A stretch of 64,000 nucleotides of DNA, from positions 248,001-312,000 of the forward strand of contig OW569356.1 of the NCBI GenBank assembly GCA_937625935.1, written 5' to 3'. Numbering within the stretch: the stretch's first letter is position 1; every line of letters begins with the position of its first letter. The notes under the pieces were generated by a model that had not been told where the DNA came from, searched no databases, and saw nothing but the letters and a program-made list of their open reading frames with translations. Positions 40,090 through 49,844 of the stretch are shown piece after piece. The DNA comes from Tetramitus jugosus. Its lineage: Eukaryota > Heterolobosea > Eutetramitea > Acrasida > Vahlkampfiidae. A program made the translations under genes and the position numbers.

Positions 40090-41937
40090 ATGTTGAATTT
40101 TTTGAAGGAACACAATCGTTATCTCTCACTGAATGAAGGTGATGATCACCCATACGACGATGATGAAGAGAATAGCAACCATCGTCATAGCAATAATGAA
40201 GAATTGAATCTGTTGGGTTCTCATCATAATCACAACAACAGGGGCGTCACCACGCGAGCCAACAAGGCATCCCTATCACTGATTGTTCAACTACCAGATG
40301 ACACACTGGTCAACATTTTTTCATTCTTGTCTGTCGATACCATTCTCAATGTTTCTCTCGTTTGTCGCAATTGGTTCGAGCTAACCGAGTTGAACGTGTT
40401 TTGGAAACCGATATTTGAAAAGGCCATTTTCAACAGTTCTATTCCACGTTATGTCCTCTATCAACACAGAGCATCATCATGGTGGAAGACGATTCAAGAG
40501 AGATTTGATTTTAGTGAGAGAATGATACAGGCACCTCATGCCGCACCTCCCATCTTGCCTGTCACTGTACCTACTACTACAACTGCTGCTGCCAATAATA
40601 ATAATAACAATAACAATAGCAATGGTGATGACATTGATGATGATGATGACAGTGGTGATGAAAATGGTGGTGATTACAATAGCAACACTAGTCTTCAGAT
40701 ATCAAAGCGCGGAAGACGACAATTGTATGATATGATCAATCGACTCGTCTATGAAAAGTACTACAAGGGACAATCGACTCAATACCTTCATCACTTGTCA
40801 ACACCACTGTATTACAAGACTTGTTACTACTATCTGCATGGTTATCAAGTCGTTGGAACGAGAAGGTACGTGCGTCAACAAGAGATTCAAAGAAAGGCTG
40901 CACGTTACAATGAGACGTGCACCACATGTGGAATGAATTATTTGCTGTATGCAGTTGTGCCATTGTCCACGCTGTTGTTCACACTGTTCATGATTGCATT
41001 GTTGTTGAAGGAAACAATAGGAGTACCAGAGTTTGTGAAGCAGATGATTAAGGAGAAAGAGCACAAGGATGGTCCAAAGATCAATGTGAATCAACATTCT
41101 GATCTTTGGTGGTTCCCAGTGTTCTTGCCCTTTTTTGCTGGATTGGCGCTATGGTACATTTTGCTCCTACAGGTCAATGTGAAGCACTTTGTCCGGTATT
41201 TGAGTCACATTCGACAGAATTATAAGATTGTTTCCTATGCCATCATTGTATTTGCCTATTTCACAAGTGTCATCATGTTTAGTGTACTAGGCATGCTTGC
41301 ACTCATGTTTCCATATGACAAGAAGGCAAGCATAGAGAATTGCAAGTGGATCTGGTTGCGGAAGATATCACACAACGATTTGTTGCTCTTATCGCCGATT
41401 GTTGCAGGTATTATACTCGTGAATTTCATTTGGCCTCTATTGCAGTTTATTGTGTTCTCTATCCGACGCAGAGGCAATTGCATTTCAGTCAACTGTTTAC
41501 GCAAGAGTGTTTTCCAATTGTTTGTCTACGGTGGAGGCATTATCTGTCTGATCATGTTCATTGCTGTGATGATATCGAATTATACGGAGACCGAGCAACA
41601 AAAGGAGAAGGGAGGAAGCAAACTCACCTACTTGTTCCAAAACTTGGCCTTTGTTCCTCTGTATCTCATCCAGATTGCCATTGTGGGGCTGTTCATGTTC
41701 CTATTTTATCGGTTGTGGTACTCTGTACCTCTGGCTGTTCGGTTCAAAGTTCGGGTGTCCTGTAGCGTTCTGGCCGTATTGATCGTGCTCTCCACAGCAA
41801 TGCTTATTTCATTTGAGCTCCTGCTTGCGATTCGAGGATTGTCTGTTTACCTCTTAATCCCTCTCATCCCTCTTCCAACAGCTCTTTGCTCCATATTCTA
41901 TACTATCCTTTATTTGAAGAGAGTGTTGTTCGGGTGA
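40090..41937 (+). CDS. F-box protein with about eight transmembrane helices
   Basis: 615 residues from the ATG at 40090. Residues ~58-106 are a clear F-box: IVQLPDDTLVNIFSFLSVDT, ILNVSLVCRNWFEL, LNVFWKPIF. A loop with Asn and Asp triplet tracts follows (160-200). From about residue 283 to the end come some eight hydrophobic helices (for example YAVVPLSTLLFTLFMIALLL, FLPFFAGLALWYILLL, IIVFAYFTSVIMFSVLGMLA, IVGLFMFLFYRLWY). This half resembles TMEM185-type proteins in general pattern, but that is from memory and unverified. If so, it is a membrane-bound SCF receptor. The F-box lies on the cytosolic side by necessity. It precedes, in the same direction, the G-alpha/F-box fusion gene. Confidence 0.82.
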   Translation: MLNFLKEHNRYLSLNEGDDHPYDDDEENSNHRHSNNEELNLLGSHHNHNNRGVTTRANKASLSLIVQLPDDTLVNIFSFLSVDTILNVSLVCRNWFELTELNVFWKPIFEKAIFNSSIPRYVLYQHRASSWWKTIQERFDFSERMIQAPHAAPPILPVTVPTTTTAAANNNNNNNNSNGDDIDDDDDSGDENGGDYNSNTSLQISKRGRRQLYDMINRLVYEKYYKGQSTQYLHHLSTPLYYKTCYYYLHGYQVVGTRRYVRQQEIQRKAARYNETCTTCGMNYLLYAVVPLSTLLFTLFMIALLLKETIGVPEFVKQMIKEKEHKDGPKINVNQHSDLWWFPVFLPFFAGLALWYILLLQVNVKHFVRYLSHIRQNYKIVSYAIIVFAYFTSVIMFSVLGMLALMFPYDKKASIENCKWIWLRKISHNDLLLLSPIVAGIILVNFIWPLLQFIVFSIRRRGNCISVNCLRKSVFQLFVYGGGIICLIMFIAVMISNYTETEQQKEKGGSKLTYLFQNLAFVPLYLIQIAIVGLFMFLFYRLWYSVPLAVRFKVRVSCSVLAVLIVLSTAMLISFELLLAIRGLSVYLLIPLIPLPTALCSIFYTILYLKRVLFG

Positions 41938-41992
41938 ACGTGTTTTGTCAACCATTTTGCAGCCCTAAAATTGAGCCATCCATTTTTGCTTA
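41902..41992 (+). repeat. Direct repeat copy A: 3' end of the F-box membrane gene and 3' UTR
   Basis: Begins ACTATCCTTTATTTGAAGA, inside the last codons of the gene, and runs into TAAAATTGAGCCATCC of its 3' UTR. A diverged copy occurs at 42434-42525. Confidence 0.7.
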
Positions 41993-42233
41993 GGACTAAT
42001 TCTCAACTGACTTACCCAGAATATGGATTTGAATAAAAGTAAAAGAATTTGACTTCAGTTTTAACAGAACAAGGTTAAAGAATGGGTTTCGAGAGTAGCT
42101 AACTGGAGATGAATATCCATGTATCAGAAGATGCAGGAAGACATGGTAATGGAGATCACCTTGGACAAACAAATCCAATTTTAATCAACGATATTGCTCA
42201 GAGTGAGAAGATGTACCAGAAGAACAGGCTGAT

Positions 42234-42548
42234 ATGCAAGAGAGAAGCGTATCCAGCAAATGTGAATACAACGGGCAATCTATACAAGTCAACACAACTG
42301 AAAAGGAAAGAAGATCAGCACAGTTACAACCAGTAAACATTACTGTCCTGACTTCTGATTCTGATGAATTTGCGCAATTACTGAACCGTTTCAACTTCAG
42401 GACAACGTGTTTCGAGGATTCTCCTTTCATCCACACTATCCTTTATTTGAAGAAAATGATGTTCGTGTGTAAGTGTTGCCAGCGGAATAGCGCAGTTAAA
42501 ATTGAGCCGTCCTTCCCTTTTCGTTCAACTGCTCTGACAGCTGAATGA
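42234..42548 (+). pseudogene. Probable relic of a second copy of the F-box membrane gene (or small ORF)
   Basis: A 104-codon ATG frame ends SPFIHTILYLKKMMFV..., in register with the C-terminus of the preceding protein (FYTILYLKRVLFG). The upstream part (VNTTEKERRSAQLQPVNITV) has good codon use but no counterpart visible in the intact gene. I read it as the remains of a diverged tandem copy; a small functional gene is the alternative. The rest of 41938-42798 shows nothing else. Confidence 0.4.
42434..42525 (+). repeat. Direct repeat copy B: duplicated 3'-end scrap
   Basis: Starts with the same 19 bases as copy A, then agrees with gaps (TGTTGTTCG / TGATGTTCG; TAAAATTGAGCC in both). It marks a partial tandem duplication of the preceding gene, about 530 bp downstream. 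Confidence 0.7.
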
Positions 42549-42798
42549 CCGCCAAAAGTCCCCTTCAAAAAGAACGATGTTTGTCCCTTGGAGTAGTCCA
42601 CCACCAGAACAACAAAAAGAACAGATTCAAATTATCACACGCCCAATATCCATACTCTTTTTATCACGCACATTCACATTACCTCAAACAAGCGTGACTG
42701 ACACAAAATAATAAAGTAACCAACGAACGAGACAAAATCAAACAAACAAACAGGATAGATTTGTTGTGTATCGTGTAAGAGACAGAGAGAAAGATAAA

Positions 42799-43673
42799 AT
42801 GGGCGCCAAACAATCAAAAACCACTTATTATTACTTTGGTGATTGTCAGCAACAACAACAGCAGCAGCAACACTCATCATCATCGACACTTGCTCTCGCC
42901 AATGTCAACATGGATGAAAGGGTGAAGATTTTGTTGTTGGGAACAGGTGAGGGAGGAAAGGCAACGATATTCAAGGTTTGTTCTTACTTGTTGTTGTTGT
43001 TGTTTTTTTAATTTTCCAATATGGAACATTTCACTGACACCAACCAACCAACCGAACCAACAAATGAAATACAAAAAACCAAATGATCATTTTTTTTCCC
43101 TCATACACACATACACACACAGCAAATGATTCATCAATATGGCACAAAGAGAAAGAGAGACAGGACAAGTGACCAAGAAGAAGACAACTTTCTCAATTCA
43201 TATCAGAGTCTAGAAGTGCGTCGATCCTTCATACCCATCATCCATCGAAACTGCATACTCGCCATGTACAATCTCCTCCAAGGTGCTCTCCATGTCTTTC
43301 ACCTGCCCCTAGACATGACACCCAATTCTCCGACTAGGAATGCAGTGGACAGCATTGCTCTGGAGAGGGATCATGCCATTAGTTTTGAAGATTGGGCACT
43401 GTCTCAAACCATTGGTCGCATGATACAATTCCTATGGAATCACTGTCCAGAGATTCAAGAGGCATACAATAGGAGAAATGAACTGGAATTGGAGTACATG
43501 GACAGTGCGAGGTATTGGTTCACTGAGATTGATCGATTGATTGAGCCGTCCTATGTGCCAAAGATTGATGACATTATGCGCATGAGGGTCAAGACGACCG
43601 GTATCGTCGAAACAGAGTTGTTCTTGCCTATTCGAGTCAGAAGAAAACATCATCAACAACATCAATTGCAATT

Positions 43674-43709
<36 letters not shown>

Positions 43710-45321
43710 GTATTACAATAGCAACAATAGTACACAAGTGCTCTCTTCATCACCATCATTGCCATCCTCTCTGTCTCCGCCATTGTCATTACAGCATCAT
43801 CATCATCATCATCACAATAGTCATGGTAGTCACAATCAGCCATCGTCTCTCATGACCACGTTGGCCATGTCAGAAGAATGTGAAGCAGCAGTACATCAAG
43901 TTTCTCCTTCTTCTTCATTGGATGATCATCCAGTGGTGCGCAATCAACAACAACAACAACAACCACAACAACAACATCAGAACAACAATAATAACAACAA
44001 TCATCACCAACACCAACAACACCAACAACATCAAAATCATCAAATGGATGAAATGCTGTACAAGAAATCAACTCTTGTTCTTGTCGGATCACAGAGAAAT
44101 GAGCGAAAAAAGTGGATTCATGCGTTCGATGACGTGACAGCCATTGTGTTTGTGGTGGCCCTGTCAGAGTACAATCAACTCTTGTATGAGGATGGGAGAA
44201 CCAATCGAATGCACGAGAGTTTACTGCTGTTCCCAGAGATTGTCAATTCGAGAAGATTTGAAAACGTGCCCATCATTCTCCTGTTCAACAAGATTGACGT
44301 CTTCATGGAGAAGATTCAAAAGTTTGACTTGACGTGTGCCTTCCCTGACATACCAGACAACCTCAAGTTGGACAATCAACCGTGGAGAGATTTTGTGCCT
44401 CAGATTATTCAGGAGAAGATTGACATTGCATTTGAGAATATTTCACAGCAGTCGAGATGTCACAGAAAGTTGGCAGATGAGTTGAGAGATTATGAGGAAC
44501 AGAGAGGACCAGTCATGTCTGATGATGAGCTGGAGGAGGGAGATGAGAATCATCCGTCCAATAAGCGAAGCAAAGTGAGGCGATCTCTCGTCCCAAAGTT
44601 CATGAAGGGTCGAAAGAGCAAGAGAGTCGACACATCTCACACTGCACTTGTCCAAATGATCGAAGAGGCCAGTAAAGCAAGCAAAAGCAATGTGTGCACG
44701 CCGTTGGAGATAGGAATACAAAATCCGTTCGAGTTGTTTGATGAGGATTGTGACAGTTCTGCCGACACAGCAAGCGAAGCCAATAATTTATTTAAGGGGG
44801 TGGCATATGATGTGGTTCTGTATATATTCATGTTCTTAGAGCCGAAAGACCTTGTAGAGATCAATCTGGTGTGCCTTGATTGGTACAAAATATCCGAGTC
44901 AGATATCTTGTGGAGAACCTTCTGCCTGAGGTATCAAGCTGACTTGCAGGAGAGTGTCGTCATGAAGGTCTATCAACGATACAAGTCTGAATCTAGGGTA
45001 ACAGAGAGAGAAATCATCTCGGATAGCAATCAGAGAGAGTCTCAGATTCTTCGTTCTAATTCTCTCTCGATAATGCTTCCTAGTCAACGTGCATCGGAGG
45101 ATGAATACCGTTTATTAGAGAAAGGAGCATACAAGTATTATTATCAATTCGGAGAATTGTTTGTGAGCCGAAGTATAGCATTCATTGCAGACCAGTTTCT
45201 GAGACAAACGAATCGAAAGGAGGTAAGGACAGAAGTAACATGTGCCATTGATACAGTGGGATTCAAACCCATTATGGAGCGTGTGATCGCCGGCATACTG
45301 CGAACAAATAAACAAAAGTAA
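42799..45321 (+). CDS. G-protein alpha subunit with internal F-box (fusion), two exons
   Basis: Model: join(42799..42975, 43123..45321), 791 residues; intron GTTTGT..ACACAG splits after the P-loop, giving IFK|QMIHQ like KQM in G-alpha. MGAKQS at the start fits N-myristoylation (Gly2, Ser6). G-alpha features in order: P-loop GTGEGGKAT (48-56); helical domain ending [20 protein letters not shown]; switch [11 protein letters not shown] (Arg214, Thr217); switch [22 protein letters not shown] (379-398); [26 protein letters not shown] (448-451); TCAID (765-769). Between NKID and TCAID sits a full F-box, about 615-660 ([32 protein letters not shown]). A 150-residue Gln/His/Asn tract lies between the switches. 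Changes: P-loop Ser to Ala55, switch II Asp to Leu379 and Gly to Ser382, all at Mg/GTP-contact sites. GTP handling is thus doubtful. Confidence 0.9.
43660..44050 (+). repeat. CAA/CAT/AAC triplet tract in the G-alpha/F-box gene
   Basis: Encodes Gln, His and Asn runs between switch I and switch II. The reverse strand of the same DNA gives meaningless Val/Asp runs. Confidence 0.7.
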
Positions 45322-45323
45322 TC

Positions 45324-46337
45324 TCATCTAATTTTTCGTAACTGTTGCTGCAGCAGTCGATTCTTCTCGCTCAAGTCACGCAAGGCTTCTTCCCGTTTGA
45401 GAAGCTTTTCTTCCACTTCGGCTTGAGCTTGAAGCGCTTGTGCTAATCTTTCTTCTATGATTTGGTGATTAAGTGAATGCCTATGAGGTTGAGAAGTTAA
45501 AATCGTTGTTGTGATGGTTGATCTCCTATTCTCTTCGATTAAGTCGTTAGGCTTATCTTCTCGGCTTAGATATAGATCGACGGATGTTGTGGGAATTGTT
45601 CGAGATTTTAGTCTCTCGCTTATTGAACTTTTGGTCCGTCCCGTAAACTTCGTGTTAGCCGAGAGATCAACTATCTCTGGCTTGGATTCATTTTTACGCA
45701 AGGGAGTAGAAAGACTGGATGATTTGTCCAATGTAAGTTTGCTTTTTGTTCCCTTCCGAAGTTGTTCTACTTCCAATATGTGAATTTCTTCTTGTTGTTT
45801 CACTAGCTCTTCTAAATCGGATACAGTTTGTTCCAGCCTTTTACACTCCAATCTCGATTTTAATAAAGCGTCCCTTACCTCGCTTAATTCCTGACCCATT
45901 ACATCTTTTGCCATCTTAAGTTTTTCATTCTCAACAGCCAACTCATCCTTCTCTCTTTGCAGTGCTTCATTCTTCGTTTTGAGATCTAATATCGTTATCG
46001 AGTGATTACTGTGCGTTTCAGCTGCAACCAACCGCAGTGAATTTTCATGTTTTCTCATCAGAACCTCCATAAAAGCATTGCTGTCATGTTCGGGTTCCTC
46101 CAAAATCGAAAGAAGAGCGTTATCTATTCTTTGCTTAGTTGTGGGGGGTGGATTTTGTTGCTCTTGAATAGGTTCAGGATGTCCTTGTTCCATCCTTACC
46201 TTCTGAGGCTGGACACGATCTGAGCTCGTGGATCTGGGGGATGATGTCGCTGTGAGGTGAGCTCTATTCAGACTCGGATCGTTTGGATTGATAAAAGTCC
46301 TCAAATTTAACTTTACAGTCTTCACATTGGACATCAT
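45324..46337 (-). CDS. Coiled-coil protein of unknown function
   Basis: 337 residues. Two heptad-rich coiled coils are visible, at about 95-200 (TKNEALQREKDELAVENEKLKMA..., LEELVKQQEEIHILEVEQLRK) and about 295-337 (ERLAQALQAQAEVEEKLLKREEALRDLSEKNRLL). Between them is a Ser/Thr/Arg-rich linker. No other domain was recognised. The N-terminus (MMSNVKTVKLNLRTFINPND) is conserved-looking and could be a docking segment. Its stop lies 2 bp from that of the convergent G-alpha/F-box gene. A cytoskeletal or flagellar role is possible but purely a guess. Confidence 0.75.
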   Translation of the reverse strand: MMSNVKTVKLNLRTFINPNDPSLNRAHLTATSSPRSTSSDRVQPQKVRMEQGHPEPIQEQQNPPPTTKQRIDNALLSILEEPEHDSNAFMEVLMRKHENSLRLVAAETHSNHSITILDLKTKNEALQREKDELAVENEKLKMAKDVMGQELSEVRDALLKSRLECKRLEQTVSDLEELVKQQEEIHILEVEQLRKGTKSKLTLDKSSSLSTPLRKNESKPEIVDLSANTKFTGRTKSSISERLKSRTIPTTSVDLYLSREDKPNDLIEENRRSTITTTILTSQPHRHSLNHQIIEERLAQALQAQAEVEEKLLKREEALRDLSEKNRLLQQQLRKIR

Positions 46338-46401
46338 TCCTCTCTTTTGGTTTTGTTACGCAACATAAAATATTTACTGACTGTGAATTTTTGGAGGGAA
46401 T

Positions 46402-48087
46402 TTATTGACCTAACTCTTGATCAATTTGCGCAAGCTCTTGCTTCATCTCGTCAATATTACTTCTGATATCATTGATTCTTGTCAGGAATCTATTTTTCAT
46501 AGTTGGATTGGGCGTGTTGGCGTGCTGACGCTCATTCTCCTCCAACTCTCTCTGTCTTTCCTCGAGACTAATAGCCACAGCGTTTCTTCGCTCGACCAAT
46601 CGATGCTTATCGATCATTTGGACTAATTCGGGAGATGCTACCTCTTCTTCTTCCTCATCATCGTCGTCAGCCATGGTGTGGTGATCATCGACATTCATCA
46701 TGGACTCGAACATTTCTTCATCGTCGTCTTCTTCTTCTTCAGATGCAGCATCACTTCTGGAGTCTTCGTCAAACGTACTGGACGTAGGACTCTTCTCTGA
46801 TACTGGTCCACCAAGCATTGAGGACATGAGCCCGCCTGATTGAGCGAACGCCGCAGCAAAATTGGTTGGTCCAGTGGTAGAGCTGGCCACTGAGACAGCA
46901 TCATCATCTGAATGACCAGAGAAACTATCGTCATTCATTTGAGACAGAGACGCGAACGAAGCCATATCCGATGTGCTATTGTTATCGTACATGGAAGGAG
47001 AGGACGTCGATGTGGTGACACGATTGCCCAGCAAGTAGGGCGTGAGAACAGATTGTCGTTGACCGCGTCCCTTGTTGGTCATTGCCGACGAAGAAGTGGA
47101 TGGACTTGCCAGAGCTACATTACTTGCCAGTGTGGATGGTATGGATGGTCGGTCCTCATCTGAGGAATCCTCGTCGTCCGATGATCCAGACGAAGAGTCA
47201 GTGTCACTGGAGAAGTCATCAAACTCGTCTTCCTTGTCCGTCAGCACCTCTATAATCACATCTTGCTCATCCTCCTTTGTCATCTCATTGAACTGATCAA
47301 CCATGTGCTTAATGTCACTCTTTGAAGCATCCAGTGTCCTTGCTTCATAGTGATGATAAATGTTGTGAGTGCTGGGCGTGATACCAGACATGGAAGACAA
47401 CAACAATCGCTTCCTCTTCTTCTTCTTCAGTTTGTTCATGTGAGCGTGAATGTGATGATCAGTGTTGTGCGTACCACTAGTACCAGTAGTAGTTGCACTG
47501 TGATGATCCATGGAAGACGCAGCTTCTCTCTGTCTTTTCATACTATTCAATTCCTTGTCCAACTGTTCTCTAGTCTTGACTAGAATCATTTGAGAGACGT
47601 CTCCTGCTTTAAAATACGTTTGATAATCAATGGACTTGTATGCTTCGATAATGCATGGCATATCCAACAACTCACAAGGATAGTATTCGTCTCGGAAGCG
47701 CAATCGGCCTCTTCTGTGTTTTTTGATTGTGTATTCCACATCGGATATATAACCATCATCATCATTATTATTATTATCAATCATACTATTGTTGGTGCTA
47801 TTGTTGGTACTATTGTGATGAAGGTGGTGGCCACTGCCATTCATTTGACTGTTGCTATCCTTGTTGTTATTTTTTTCAGTGTCCTTCTTGGGTTTGGAAA
47901 TGATGGCACTCTTCAAGAATTGAAGTATACTCGGATCATCACCAAACGCAATATCAAGATCCAACTCAATCAATTTACTAGAGTCTTTGGATGTATCGTG
48001 ATTCTGAAGTAGTGTATGAATTTTGGAGGCGAGTTCAGGTGGTACTCTCAGGATGCATTGTTGTTCTTCAATCTTGTTCGCTGACAT
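46402..48087 (-). CDS. TAF7: TFIID subunit TAF7 (TAFII55)
   Basis: 561 residues. The TAFII55 N-terminal domain is split by an insertion: CILRVPPELASKIHTLLQ near the start, then GRLRFRDEYYPCELLDMPCIIEAYKSIDYQTYFKAGDVSQMILV at about 130-175. The paired LxDLPC-x-E and TY.K..D..QM blocks are diagnostic of TAF7. TAF7 contacts TAF1 in TFIID and restrains its activity before initiation. The spacer (60-115) is Asn/His-rich; the middle holds acidic Ser/Asp tracts, and the C-terminal 70 residues form a coiled coil (LVERRNAVAISLEERQRELE..). Human TAF7 has 349 residues; the excess is low complexity. Confidence 0.9.
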   Translation of the reverse strand: MSANKIEEQQCILRVPPELASKIHTLLQNHDTSKDSSKLIELDLDIAFGDDPSILQFLKSAIISKPKKDTEKNNNKDSNSQMNGSGHHLHHNSTNNSTNNSMIDNNNNDDDGYISDVEYTIKKHRRGRLRFRDEYYPCELLDMPCIIEAYKSIDYQTYFKAGDVSQMILVKTREQLDKELNSMKRQREAASSMDHHSATTTGTSGTHNTDHHIHAHMNKLKKKKRKRLLLSSMSGITPSTHNIYHHYEARTLDASKSDIKHMVDQFNEMTKEDEQDVIIEVLTDKEDEFDDFSSDTDSSSGSSDDEDSSDEDRPSIPSTLASNVALASPSTSSSAMTNKGRGQRQSVLTPYLLGNRVTTSTSSPSMYDNNSTSDMASFASLSQMNDDSFSGHSDDDAVSVASSTTGPTNFAAAFAQSGGLMSSMLGGPVSEKSPTSSTFDEDSRSDAASEEEEDDDEEMFESMMNVDDHHTMADDDDEEEEEVASPELVQMIDKHRLVERRNAVAISLEERQRELEENERQHANTPNPTMKNRFLTRINDIRSNIDEMKQELAQIDQELGQ

Positions 48088-48318
48088 ATGGCGTGTGTTG
48101 TGTTGATTTGATTGATTTGATTGATCACTGCTTATTTGCCTTTTTGTTGTTTGATTTTTTTTTCACTCCGGCAATTTTCGTTTGCATGAATTGGCGGTTT
48201 GGATCGGCGGAATACACTCGTTGGATATAAATGAATACAGTAAAAAAGATGGGACACTTTATTTACGATAATTTCACATGTGGCGTGTCCATATATTGAA
48301 TCTACATGAACTTCATAT

Positions 48319-49689
48319 TTAGTTGGGAGTTGCTGGAGAAGTTGCGACCACTCCATACTCATCTCCATCCTCATCCACACCCAGAGTATAGCTCGTGCTT
48401 GGCTCGTTATTTTCATTGCTTACATTCTCAGAAACGTCAAGTAGGTCATTGTTGTTCTCAGATGAAGCTGGAGTAAATTGGAAGTAGTTGTCAACTGGTT
48501 GTTCTTCTTCTTCTTGTTCACCAGATGTAGCGGCTGAAGGTGGTGCGTCTGTGGACGAGGATCCTTGTTGCGCATTCTCCAGAGTCTCTTCTCCCTTCAA
48601 TTGAGTGCTCTCAGTCTTGACGTCGCTTGCAAATGAGAACCATGAGGTCTTGATTGCGGTCCATGCACCTTGTCCTGCAGTGTACAGTCCTTCCTTGGCT
48701 GCATTAGTCGCTGCAATTCCCTGCTTCACAGTCTCGTTCTCCCACACTTGAGAATTGTTAATCCTTTCCTTCATTTCACCCACTTTTTCCTTTGTAGTGT
48801 GAAGCACAGGTGCAGTGACTTGTGCAGTCTTCTCTCTGGCTGCACCCAACATTGGTTGTAGCTTTTGAGTAGTGGACTCCCATGTCATCTTTGTAGTGCT
48901 GACAATGGGTTGTGTGGACTCTGCAATCTGTTGACGCAAGTCCTTTGTCTGTTCGTCCAACTCTTTTGACTTTTCCCTCATTTCGTCCAGTGCTTGCTGA
49001 CTCTTGACATATCCCATGGCAATCAGTGAAATGGCCTTGTCATATGCACTTTGCTTCTCCTGTAAATGTTCCAAATATGACTGTTTGCTACTGTTGCTAC
49101 TGTTGCGATTGGTGTGTTGACTGCTGCTGCTGGAACCATGTCCAATAAATTCACGATAGGATACAACACTGATTGTCTGATCATTCAAAATGGCTTGATC
49201 TATCATGAGGTCAGATCAAATGGAAATCAAATGAAAATCAAACAGAATGGTGGGTTATCGTGGTGATCACGTCGTGTCAGTCAATATACATCATCATCAT
49301 CATTTGATAATAATAATAGTGTGTGAAGAAGACAAAAAAAAATGAGACGCCACACATAGCACACACATACTCAACAATACAGCAGTAGAAAAGGCTGCTT
49401 CATCTTCCAACACGACAACAGCAAACAACTGTTCTCTCTGATTCTGATTCAAAATAATTTTCTCGACACCGCCGCAAAAGGTGAAGAATTCGTTGAGTTG
49501 CTTAATGGATACATCGTCACTCAAGTCATACACAATGACAGCACAGTTCAATTGATGTGGTGTCAAGATGTGAAGACCAGCGTTTCTAATTGCTTCTTGA
49601 GTTAATACAAATGGTTGTCTCATGGTTGGTGGTTCATGACTGTTGCTGGCAGAGGATGTAGCAGCTGATGACGATGATGATGGCATCAT
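48319..49689 (-). CDS. RRM protein of the BPA1/Vip1 type, two exons
   Basis: Model: complement(join(48319..49199, 49371..49689)), 399 residues. Exon 1 ends ..STAVLL plus one base before GTATGT; exon 2 begins after GATAG and completes NQAILNDQTISVV, restoring the fourth strand of an RNA-recognition motif (47-121: CAVIVYDLSDDVSIKQLNEFF...). The RNP1 motif is poor, as in the yeast Vip1 and plant BPA1/BPL group. The C-terminal half matches that group's helical part: an AYDKAISLIAMGYVKSQQALD helix, then Thr/Ala/Val-rich amphipathic repeats (KEKVGEMKERIN, AAREKTAQVTAPVLH). BPA1 binds the lipid-transfer protein ACD11 in plants; the role here is unknown. If read as two genes, each lacks part of the RRM. 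The Ser-rich ATG at 49689 is the first in frame. Confidence 0.85.
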
Positions 49690-49844
49690 ATTGTTGTGGT
49701 TGTGATTGAGTCTGATCGGTAAGATTGTTGTGTGCGAGTGATTTTTGTGTTTATTGAAGTTCTTCTCTTTAGAAGGAATCTCGATGGAAGAATCACATTC
49801 CAAAAATAAGATGGAAGGAGAAAAGCCCGTTTTGGTATTCTCTG

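Noticed and set aside
43637-44092. Antisense Val/Asp-rich ORFs over the G-alpha/F-box gene
   Set aside because: Reverse reading of the CAA/CAT/AAC tract.
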